Program-made: the position numbers and the translations under genes
Assembly: GCA_020025095.1 (NCBI GenBank)
Contig: JAHHSS010000080.1
Location: forward strand, 1-6,473
Reading direction: 5' to 3'
Source: Peptostreptococcus sp.
Lineage (GTDB): Bacteria > Bacillota > Clostridia > Peptostreptococcales > Peptostreptococcaceae
Length of the DNA stretch: 6,473 nucleotides
Shown: positions 1 through 5,522 of the stretch, piece after piece
Numbering within the stretch: position 1 is the first letter of the stretch
Layout of the letters: every line of letters starts with the position of its first letter
The notes under the pieces: generated by a model
What the model saw: the letters and a program-made list of their open reading frames with translations, nothing else
Database searches by the model: none
Told to the model about the DNA's origin: nothing

Positions 1-63
1 TTATTATAGTTTGTAGTATCAGTATTGCAAATATATATATTCTATAAATTAAAGAAAATATTA

Positions 64-72
64 TGATATAAT
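64..72 (+). promoter_or_regulatory. Extended -10 promoter for prdR
   Basis: TGATATAAT is a perfect extended -10 element (TGnTATAAT). The -35 region 17 bases upstream (44-49, ATAAAT) is poor, as is common when an extended -10 is present. Transcription would start near 79, giving a 5' leader of about 24 bases before the prdR start. This implies vegetative-sigma expression of prdR separate from its sigma-54 target operon. Seen: the motif and its spacing to the gene. Inferred: activity. Confidence 0.5.
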
Positions 73-102
73 TAATAGGAAGTCATTTTAGGAGGTGTAT
101 TT

Positions 103-1860
103 ATGTTTGGTGTCCCGATTAAAGAGTCAGTAGAAGGTATGATTCAAAAAGATATTGAGCTAGTCGAGAAAAATTTAAAGATGGGAGATGTATTTGACTA
201 TCTAATTAAGGAAAATAAACTCGTTATAGTACAGGATTGTGATAGTGGAACGATATTAGGTTATCTCTCGATTTATGATGTACCTCATATAATGAAGAAA
301 TATGAGTCGAAATATAAGGAAGTATGTGTTAAAGAGCTTGCGAATACTGACTTTGAACTTATAAATGAGTGCTCGGGAATTTTGTCATATGATAAACTGA
401 TAGAAAATGGTTCATATATGAATATAATACTTGATAAAAAGGGTGATATTCAAGGTTACATAAGTTCAAGGTATATAAAATATACTAATTATGAAGAACT
501 TCAAGAAAAATATACGACATTAAAATATGTAACAGGACAAATTAATGAAGGGATATCTGCAATTGACAGAGAGGGAGTAGTCATCTTTTGGAACAAATTT
601 ATGGAGGATAGATATGATATTCCAGCTTCGGATATTGTAGGTAAAAAAATGAGTGATTATCTTGAAGATACTATATCTGCAAGAGTTCTCGTGACTAAAA
701 AAGATATGAATGATTTTTATCATTCAAAGAATGTAGAGGATGGGACTGACCTTTATGGATTTGTTCAAGCTAGTACTGTATTTTATAATGAAGAATTTGT
801 GGGGGTAGTATGTACAGAGGTTGATATAACAGATGCAACTAAGTTATCTAAGGAGTTGGAATTAACTCAAGAAAAGTTAAATTACCTCGAAAGAGAAGTA
901 AAATCTTTGTCTAAAAATGACTTTGATGAAATATTAGGAAACAGCTATGCTCTTGAAAAATCAAAACAACTTGCTAAACAGGTTGCAAAGTCAAATAGTT
1001 CGATAATGCTCAATGGTGAAAGTGGTACAGGAAAAGAAGTTTTTGCTAGGGCTATACATAAATATAGTGAAAGAGAAGGATCTTTTATTCCAGTAAATTG
1101 TAGTGCTATACCTCAGGAATTATTTGAAAGTGAATTTTTTGGATATGCTCCAGGAGCGTTTACAGGTGCAACCAGAGTTGGCAAAAGTGGAATTTTTGAA
1201 TTAGCCAATAATGGTACTATATTTTTAGATGAAATAGGGGATATGCCTCTTAATATGCAAGTAAAGCTTTTAAGAGTACTACAAGAAAGAGAATTTATGC
1301 GTGTAGGAGGTAATGAAATAATAAAAGTAAATGTTAGAGTAATTGCAGCTACAAATAAAGATATAAAACAGATGGTACGAGAAGGAAAATTTAGAGAAGA
1401 TCTTTTTTATAGGTTAAATGTAGTTGAAATAAAATTGCCACCTCTTAGAGAAAGAACTGGTGATGTAGGAATATTAGTGTATCATTTTTTAGAAGAACAG
1501 TGTAAGGAAAATAACAAACCATTTTTAAAAATAAGTAAAGAAGCGTTAAAAGTTTTAGAAAAATATTATTGGAAAGGTAATATAAGAGAACTTAAAAACA
1601 CAATAGAAAATATGGTAGTTCTTTCTTCTGGAAATAGAATTGAGGTTGATGATATCCCAGAATATATAATGGAATCTATAAATAAACCTAAAAATTTAGA
1701 ATATCCAATGGACTTGAATATGGCAATTGAAATTTTAGAGATAAATAAAATTAAGGAAGCTCTTAAAATGGCCAAAGGTAATAAAAGTAAAGCTTCTAAA
1801 ATATTACATATACCAAGGACAACTTTATATTACAAAATGAATCAGTATAATATTGAGTAA
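103..1860 (+). CDS. prdR: PrdR, sigma-54-dependent activator of the proline reductase operon
   Basis: This 585-residue enhancer-binding protein activates RNA polymerase holding sigma-54. Residues about 1-128 look like a divergent CBS-domain pair. Residues about 140-250 look like a PAS sensor domain, followed by a charged coiled-coil linker to about 275. The AAA+ domain (about 279-510) has Walker A GESGTGKE (305-312, Lys311), the sigma-54-contacting GAFTGA loop (351-356), Walker B with Asp376-Glu377, arginine-finger candidates Arg431 and Arg437, and PPLRER (446-451). Residues about 550-583 form a Fis-type helix-turn-helix. All catalytic motifs are intact, so it should be active. The ATG follows GGAGGTG (91-97) by 5 bases. 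The assignment to PrdR, known in C. difficile as the proline-responsive activator, rests on domain order and on its place directly upstream of prdA with a sigma-54 promoter between them. The ligand of the CBS/PAS region is not visible from sequence. Confidence 0.93.
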   Translation: MFGVPIKESVEGMIQKDIELVEKNLKMGDVFDYLIKENKLVIVQDCDSGTILGYLSIYDVPHIMKKYESKYKEVCVKELANTDFELINECSGILSYDKLIENGSYMNIILDKKGDIQGYISSRYIKYTNYEELQEKYTTLKYVTGQINEGISAIDREGVVIFWNKFMEDRYDIPASDIVGKKMSDYLEDTISARVLVTKKDMNDFYHSKNVEDGTDLYGFVQASTVFYNEEFVGVVCTEVDITDATKLSKELELTQEKLNYLEREVKSLSKNDFDEILGNSYALEKSKQLAKQVAKSNSSIMLNGESGTGKEVFARAIHKYSEREGSFIPVNCSAIPQELFESEFFGYAPGAFTGATRVGKSGIFELANNGTIFLDEIGDMPLNMQVKLLRVLQEREFMRVGGNEIIKVNVRVIAATNKDIKQMVREGKFREDLFYRLNVVEIKLPPLRERTGDVGILVYHFLEEQCKENNKPFLKISKEALKVLEKYYWKGNIRELKNTIENMVVLSSGNRIEVDDIPEYIMESINKPKNLEYPMDLNMAIEILEINKIKEALKMAKGNKSKASKILHIPRTTLYYKMNQYNIE

Positions 1861-1890
1861 ATTTCACCAAAAAATATATTTTTAATTATT

Positions 1891-1947
1891 AGTGTTCTAG
1901 TTTGAATTATATAAATGTAAGAAACTTGAACACTTTTTATTTTTTTT
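1891..1947 (+). terminator. Intrinsic terminator after prdR
   Basis: AGTGTTC (1891-1897) pairs with GAACACT (1928-1934). After one T-T mismatch, AGTTT (1899-1903) pairs with AAACT (1922-1926), giving about 12 pairs around an 18-base loop. A T-rich tract of 12 T and one A follows at 1935-1947. It starts 31 bases after the prdR stop and has the form of a Rho-independent terminator. It should isolate prdR transcription from the downstream operon. Confidence 0.8.
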
Positions 1948-2099
1948 GAAAAATCGCACTTTATAATATAAAATAAAAATAAGATAATATTAGATATTTA
2001 AATAAAAAAAATGTTGGAGTTTCAAGAGGATTGTGAGTAAAATAACAGAAAATCAATACATATAATAAGTGGTGTTTATGATTAGAAAAAATATTTATA

Positions 2100-2108
2100 T
2101 GGTATAAT
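2100..2108 (+). promoter_or_regulatory. Possible extended -10 vegetative promoter
   Basis: TGGTATAAT is a full extended -10 match, resembling the element ahead of prdR. No good -35 is seen at 2079-2085. If active, it would start near 2115 and read through the sigma-54 promoter region toward the operon, or make a small RNA. In DNA this AT-rich, chance occurrence is plausible. Confidence 0.25.
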
Positions 2109-2133
2109 ATAAATAGAAGTGCAAATAAAAATA

Positions 2134-2178
2134 AATTTGTACAACTATTCGTCAAATGTCGGTAAATCGACACAAATT
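2134..2178. promoter_or_regulatory. Candidate activator (PrdR) binding site, nested dyad
   Basis: Outer arms AATTTGT (2134-2140) and ACAAATT (2172-2178) are exact inverted repeats. Inside the right half is TGTCG (2157-2161) / CGACA (2168-2172) with a 6-base spacer. TTGTACAA (2137-2144) is itself a perfect palindrome. The centre lies about 170 bases upstream of the inferred sigma-54 start, within the usual range for enhancer-binding-protein sites. The symmetry is seen; binding by PrdR is inferred from position and from the Fis-type HTH, which generally binds dyads as a dimer. Confidence 0.4.
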
Positions 2179-2298
2179 AAGATGGAAAAATGTTTTCAGT
2201 GAAAAAAGAAGCTTAATAAAAATGTAATTTTTTTAACAAAAAACTAAAAAATAAAAAATAAATAAAAAAAACTTTTTTTTCATGTGATTATATAAGAG

Positions 2299-2315
2299 TT
2301 GGCATGGATATTGCT
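2299..2315 (+). promoter_or_regulatory. Sigma-54 (-24/-12) promoter of the prd operon
   Basis: TTGGCATGGATATTGCT matches the 17-base consensus YTGGCACGrNNNTTGCW at every defined position except one (T for C after GGCA). The GG (-24) and GC (-12) elements have the correct spacing, which predicts a start near 2326. A sigma-54 activator gene sits immediately upstream and the proline reductase genes downstream, which fits the SigL/PrdR control described in C. difficile. No other good -24/-12 pair was found between here and 3005. Confidence 0.85.
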
Positions 2316-2325
2316 TATAGAAATA

Positions 2326-3004
2326 TGAGAGAATTGTTTGTCTACAATTCTTGATGTAATGTTTGTATGTGTGAGTTTTGAAAATGTATGTTTGAGAGTT
2401 GTGTGAAACTGCGGCTGTTTAAACATATAATTGACATTTAAATTATTTAATGAATTTTCATAGGCAAAATATTGAAATGAAAAGGTTGAGTAATTGATAA
2501 AAAATATTTACTAATTGAATAAAATATCTTTACTAATTCAAAAAAATGATGTACACTTTAAGTGACATATTGAATTGTGAAAAAATTATAAAGTGTTTTT
2601 CACGCTTATGTGATAGATTTTTTCTATATATTAGCAAGTTTATTATAGAACAATTAAATTGGATGATTTGTATGAAAAATCTATCTTTTAAAGGAAAATT
2701 TTATTTAAAATCAATTTTTTAAATTTACAGTAAATAATTCTTTTGCTTAATTTGCTAATTAATAATGTCTAAGTAGTTGTTAAGGCATGTCTGTTTTGGA
2801 ATTTTTTAGTTACTAAATTTTAAAAAGTTTAAACGTATAAAAGATTACTACAGACTGTCAAGTTTCTCAGAGATATACCTATAAAGTATGGATATGCATT
2901 TTAGAATCATATCTATGGCATGGTTGGTAAGTATATAGGATTAAATATAACGTTATCCTAGTATTTATTATAAATATAACTGACATTTAAGGAGGTTTTT
3001 TACT
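2326..3004 (+). promoter_or_regulatory. Long structured 5' leader of the prd operon
   Basis: From the inferred start to the first operon ATG is about 680 bases, with no credible protein gene. Possible stems are 2329-2337/2344-2352, 2385-2393/2421-2429, 2577-2584/2596-2603, 2612-2622/2675-2685 (11 pairs), 2887-2896/2908-2917 and 2936-2960. Some segments have rival partners (see findings). Near-identical short repeats also occur: 2417-2430 with 2827-2840, and 2425-2441 with 2974-2990. It matches no riboswitch class I recognise. A 5' untranslated region this long for a catabolic operon suggests post-initiation control or RNA stabilisation; this is inference. Confidence 0.5.
2329..2352 (+). promoter_or_regulatory. 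Hairpin at the 5' end of the operon mRNA
   Basis: AGAATTGT (2330-2337) pairs perfectly with ACAATTCT (2344-2351) around a 6-base loop, with an extra G-T pair outside. It begins about three bases after the predicted sigma-54 start. Stems this close to a 5' end are known to slow mRNA decay. No T tract follows, so it is not a terminator. Confidence 0.5.
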
Positions 3005-3406
3005 ATGTCAATCACTGAAGAAACAGCAAAAGTCCATACTAATGATCCAGCAGTCTGCTGTTGTAGATTTGAAGCGGGAACAGTAGTAGAGGCGGCTAAT
3101 CTTGAAGATCCAGCTATATTTCCTGATTTAATAGATTCTGGGTTACTGGAAATACCGAAAAATACATTAACTATTGGGCAGGTTTTAGGAGCTACTTTGA
3201 AGGTGACTTTAGATGCACTTTCTCCAATGACTACAGAAAATATGGAAGGTTATTCAGAAACTGCAGAAGATGAAGAGGATATTAGAGAAGAAATTTTAGA
3301 AGAAAAAGTCTCTAATTCGATTACAACACATCAAGTAAATGGAGTGATAAAGATTAGCATAGAAGAAGGAACAGGAGTATATCTAGAAATTCCTGTAAGT
3401 GTTTAG
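3005..3406 (+). CDS. Stand-alone PrdA N-terminal domain paralogue
   Basis: This 133-residue protein aligns without gaps to residues 1-133 of the PrdA encoded just downstream. Residues 1-84 are 73/84 identical, including the Cys18-Cys19-Cys20 run inside DPAVCCCRFEAG. Residues about 85-108 are a diverged but still acidic linker, and 111-130 match again (12/20, ending LEIP). The stop falls where PrdA enters an Ala/Val-rich linker, so the product looks like a complete domain rather than a random break. It lacks everything needed for catalysis, including the pyruvoyl-forming cysteine. The ribosome site AAGGAGGTTTTTTaCTATG is almost the same as that of prdA, so the duplication included the start region. 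It is first in the operon. The role is unknown: assembly partner, thiol redox partner, regulator or decoy are all possible. It has no visible signal peptide or membrane segment, so it should be cytoplasmic. Its ordinary AT-rich codons (TTT, AAT) contrast with the TTC/AAG/AAC-rich body of prdA, suggesting lower expression or weaker selection. Confidence 0.88.
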   Translation: MSITEETAKVHTNDPAVCCCRFEAGTVVEAANLEDPAIFPDLIDSGLLEIPKNTLTIGQVLGATLKVTLDALSPMTTENMEGYSETAEDEEDIREEILEEKVSNSITTHQVNGVIKISIEEGTGVYLEIPVSV

Positions 3407-3409
3407 ATC

Positions 3410-3427
3410 TGCGATAATACTGTCGCA
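3410..3427 (+). repeat. Small inverted repeat after the short prdA-like gene
   Basis: TGCGA (3410-3414) pairs with TCGCA (3423-3427) around an 8-base loop, four bases after the stop codon. No T-run follows, so it is not a terminator. TCGCATAT (3423-3430) recurs in direct orientation at 3511-3518, on the far side of the larger hairpin. Confidence 0.35.
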
Positions 3428-3458
3428 TATAATAATTAAGAAATATGTATAACAACAA

Positions 3459-3506
3459 GAGTCATATGTGTGGCTTTCATGATAAAGTTCAAAAAGCCAC
3501 CGACTC
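3459..3506 (+). promoter_or_regulatory. Intercistronic hairpin ahead of prdA
   Basis: GTGGCTTT (3470-3477) pairs perfectly with AAAGCCAC (3493-3500) around a 15-base loop. Outside it GAGTC (3459-3463) pairs with GACTC (3502-3506), for 13 pairs with an asymmetric internal loop. It is one of the strongest stems in the non-coding DNA here and lies midway between the short paralogue and prdA. Absence of a T tract argues against termination. A processing or stabilising element that raises prdA mRNA over the upstream gene is the likeliest reading (inference). Confidence 0.55.
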
Positions 3507-3567
3507 ATGTTCGCATATTTGCTATAAATTTAATTTAATTTAACTTATAATAAGGAGGTTTTTTGCT

Positions 3568-5469
3568 ATGTCAATAACTAATGAAACAGCAAAAGCCCAT
3601 GCTAATGATCCAGCAGTCTGCTGTTGCAGATTTGAAGCAGGAACAGTAGTAGAGGCAGCAAATCTTGAAGATCCAGCTATATTCCCAGATCTAGTTGATT
3701 CTGGATTGTTGGAAATTCCAGAAAATGTTCTAACAATAGGTCAAGCATTAGGAGGTACTTTAAAGGTGACTTTAGATGCACTTTCTCCAATGACTACTGA
3801 TAATGTAGAAGGATTTTCTGTAGAAGAAGAAAAAGAAGAAGAAGAAGTTGTAGAAGAAGCTTCTGTGGCAGCTCCAGTAGCATCAGCTACTAACGTTGCA
3901 GGTGGAACTATCAAGATTCACATAGGTGAAGGTAAGGGCATAGACCTTGAAATACCTACAGGATTAGCAGCAGCTAGTGGAGTAGTAGGAGCTCCAGGAG
4001 TAGTAGAAGTAGCTCCAGCTGAAGCTGAAAAGGAAGAGACAAAAGTACTAAGAACTTTAGTTAAGAAGCACTATAAGATAGATAAGGTAGTATTCGGAGA
4101 AAAAACTGAAATAAACGGAACTACTCTTACTATAAGAACTCCAGAAGAAATTTGTAAGGAAGCTGTAGATACTGAAGCTCTTGTATATGATATGAAGTTA
4201 GATATAATAACTCCAGATAGATACAACGAATATTCAGAAGCTGTGCTTGATTTACAGCCAATAGCAACTAAGGAATCTGGTGAGCTAGGTGAAGGTGTAA
4301 CTAGAGTGTTAGATGGTGTTGTAATGGTACTTACTGGTACTGATGCAAATGGAGTACAGATAGGTGAATTCGGTTCATCTGAAGGTGCAATGGATACAAC
4401 AATGATGTGGGGTAGACCAGGTGCAGCTGATTATGGCGAAATATTCATCAAGGGTCAGGTTACTATAAAAGAAGGTACTAACATGGAAAGACCAGGACCA
4501 CTAGCTGCTCATAAGGCATTTGATTACGTTACTCAGGAAATAAGAGAAGCTCTTAAGGCTGTAGAGGACGAATCACTAGTAGTGGATACTGAAGAAATAA
4601 CTCAGTACAGAAGAACTGGTAGAAAGAAAGTAGTTATAGTTAAGGAAATAATGGGACAGGGTGCAATGCACGACAACCTAATATTACCAGTTGAACCAGT
4701 TGGTACATTAGGAGCTAGACCTAACGTTGACTTAGGTAACGTTCCAGTTGTTTTATCTCCACTTGAAGTACTTGATGGTGGTATACATGCATTAACTTGT
4801 ATAGGACCTGCATCTAAGGAAATGTCAAGACATTATTGGAGAGAGCCATTAGTTAAGCTTGTTATGGAAGATGAAGAATTAGACCTAGTAGGTGTAGTAT
4901 TTGTAGGTTCTCCACAGGCTAACTCTGAAAAGTTCTATGTATCTAAGAGATTAGGTATGTTAGTTGAATCTATGGAAGTTGATGGAGCTGTAGTAACTAC
5001 AGAAGGTTTCGGTAACAACCATATAGATTTCGCTTCACACATTGAACAGATAGGTATGAGAGGTGTTCCAGTAGTAGGTGTATCTTTCTGTGCTGTACAG
5101 GGTGCTCTAGTTGTTGGTAACAAGTACATGAATTGTATGGTTGACAATAACAAGTCTAGACAGGGTATAGAAAATGAAATACTAGAAAACAATACTTTAG
5201 CTCCAGAAGAAGCTTACAGAATAGTTGCAATGCTTAAGAATGCAATAGAAGGTGTTGAAATAAAGGCAGCTGAAAGAAAGTGGAATAACAATGTTAAGTT
5301 AAATAACATAGATGCTATAGAAAAGGCTTTAGGTATTGAAATTCCTCTAGAAAAGAATGAAACTTCACTTAATATGACAAGAAAGAGAAGTCAGTTATAC
5401 GAAAGAGCAGATATCGAAGCTGGCGTAGTTGAAGATACATATACTCCAGTAGAGGGTGAAAAAGAGTAA
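3568..5469 (+). CDS. prdA: PrdA, D-proline reductase proprotein (pyruvoyl-forming)
   Basis: The 633-residue proprotein belongs to the enzyme that reduces D-proline to 5-aminovalerate in Stickland fermentation, a cytosolic reaction that reoxidises NADH. In C. sticklandii PrdA is cut before a cysteine, which becomes an N-terminal pyruvoyl group. The matching site here is in GGIHALTCIGPASKE, with cleavage expected between Thr410 and Cys411. That gives subunits of 410 and 223 residues, fitting the known sizes of about 45 and 23 kDa. Residues 1-84 form the N-terminal domain with Cys18-20. Residues about 85-100 are very acidic, 111-130 a short beta-type segment, 131-155 an Ala/Val/Pro-rich linker, and about 160-620 the conserved reductase body. 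The ATG follows AAGGAGG (3552-3558) with 9 bases between. Codons in the body favour AAG, TTC, AAC and TAC, a sign of high expression. No terminator follows, so transcription continues into the next genes. Family assignment is very strong by motifs and by PrdB downstream. Confidence 0.96.
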   Translation: MSITNETAKAHANDPAVCCCRFEAGTVVEAANLEDPAIFPDLVDSGLLEIPENVLTIGQALGGTLKVTLDALSPMTTDNVEGFSVEEEKEEEEVVEEASVAAPVASATNVAGGTIKIHIGEGKGIDLEIPTGLAAASGVVGAPGVVEVAPAEAEKEETKVLRTLVKKHYKIDKVVFGEKTEINGTTLTIRTPEEICKEAVDTEALVYDMKLDIITPDRYNEYSEAVLDLQPIATKESGELGEGVTRVLDGVVMVLTGTDANGVQIGEFGSSEGAMDTTMMWGRPGAADYGEIFIKGQVTIKEGTNMERPGPLAAHKAFDYVTQEIREALKAVEDESLVVDTEEITQYRRTGRKKVVIVKEIMGQGAMHDNLILPVEPVGTLGARPNVDLGNVPVVLSPLEVLDGGIHALTCIGPASKEMSRHYWREPLVKLVMEDEELDLVGVVFVGSPQANSEKFYVSKRLGMLVESMEVDGAVVTTEGFGNNHIDFASHIEQIGMRGVPVVGVSFCAVQGALVVGNKYMNCMVDNNKSRQGIENEILENNTLAPEEAYRIVAMLKNAIEGVEIKAAERKWNNNVKLNNIDAIEKALGIEIPLEKNETSLNMTRKRSQLYERADIEAGVVEDTYTPVEGEKE

Positions 5470-5510
5470 AAAAATCAATCTAAAACCATAGGTTGTTCAG
5501 ATACCTAGGA

Positions 5511-5517
5511 AAGGGGA
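5511..5517 (+). promoter_or_regulatory. Ribosome site that fixes a GTG start
   Basis: AAGGGGA lies 5 bases before GTG at 5523. The same frame is open upstream to a TTG at 5493, but that codon has no purine-rich site ahead of it, so the GTG is preferred. A 5-pair stem, TAGGT (5489-5493) / ACCTA (5503-5507), sits just upstream and leaves this site free. Confidence 0.65.
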
Positions 5518-5522
5518 TAAGA

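Larger units (their letters stand above)
1948..2298. other. Non-coding upstream region of the sigma-54 promoter
   Basis: No convincing gene lies here on either strand; the reading frames present are low-complexity and lack ribosome sites. The stretch is extremely AT-rich. It holds a possible second vegetative promoter (2100-2108), a nested dyad (2134-2178), and A-runs at 2238-2243, 2246-2251, 2253-2258 and 2264-2271 followed by eight T (2273-2280). The A/T tracts lie between the dyad and the sigma-54 promoter, where DNA bending would help loop an activator onto polymerase; that role is inference. Confidence 0.5.

Noticed and set aside
1961..2173. Minus-strand 70-codon hydrophobic reading frame
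   Set aside because: Low-complexity Phe/Leu/Tyr-rich translation of AT-rich DNA, no ribosome site, and it overlaps the likely regulatory dyad.
2431..2461. TTGACA as the -35 of a vegetative promoter
   Set aside because: A perfect -35 hexamer, but no acceptable -10 at 16-19 bases; the sequence is better explained as part of the dispersed repeat.
2672..2722. 16-codon reading frame (MKNLSFKGKFYLKSIF) in the leader as an attenuator peptide
   Set aside because: Only a weak GGA upstream serves as ribosome site, there are no proline codons, and its start is buried in the 2675-2685 pairing; no support as a gene.
2784..2798. GGCATGTCTGTTTTG as a sigma-54 promoter
   Set aside because: The -12 element reads TTTT instead of TTGC, so the invariant GC is missing.
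2914..2931. TATGGCATGGTTGGTAA as a second sigma-54 promoter near the first gene
   Set aside because: It has a good GGCATG -24 half, but no TTGC at the right distance for the -12 half.
3005..3406. The short prdA-like gene as a pseudogene or assembly artefact
   Set aside because: It has its own ribosome site, an intact frame, a domain-edge stop and diverged rather than identical sequence, so it is neither a collapsed duplicate nor an obvious decayed copy; true function is still unproven.
4935..5192. Minus-strand 85-codon frame inside prdA
   Set aside because: Shadow of the strongly codon-biased prdA; no ribosome site or recognisable product.
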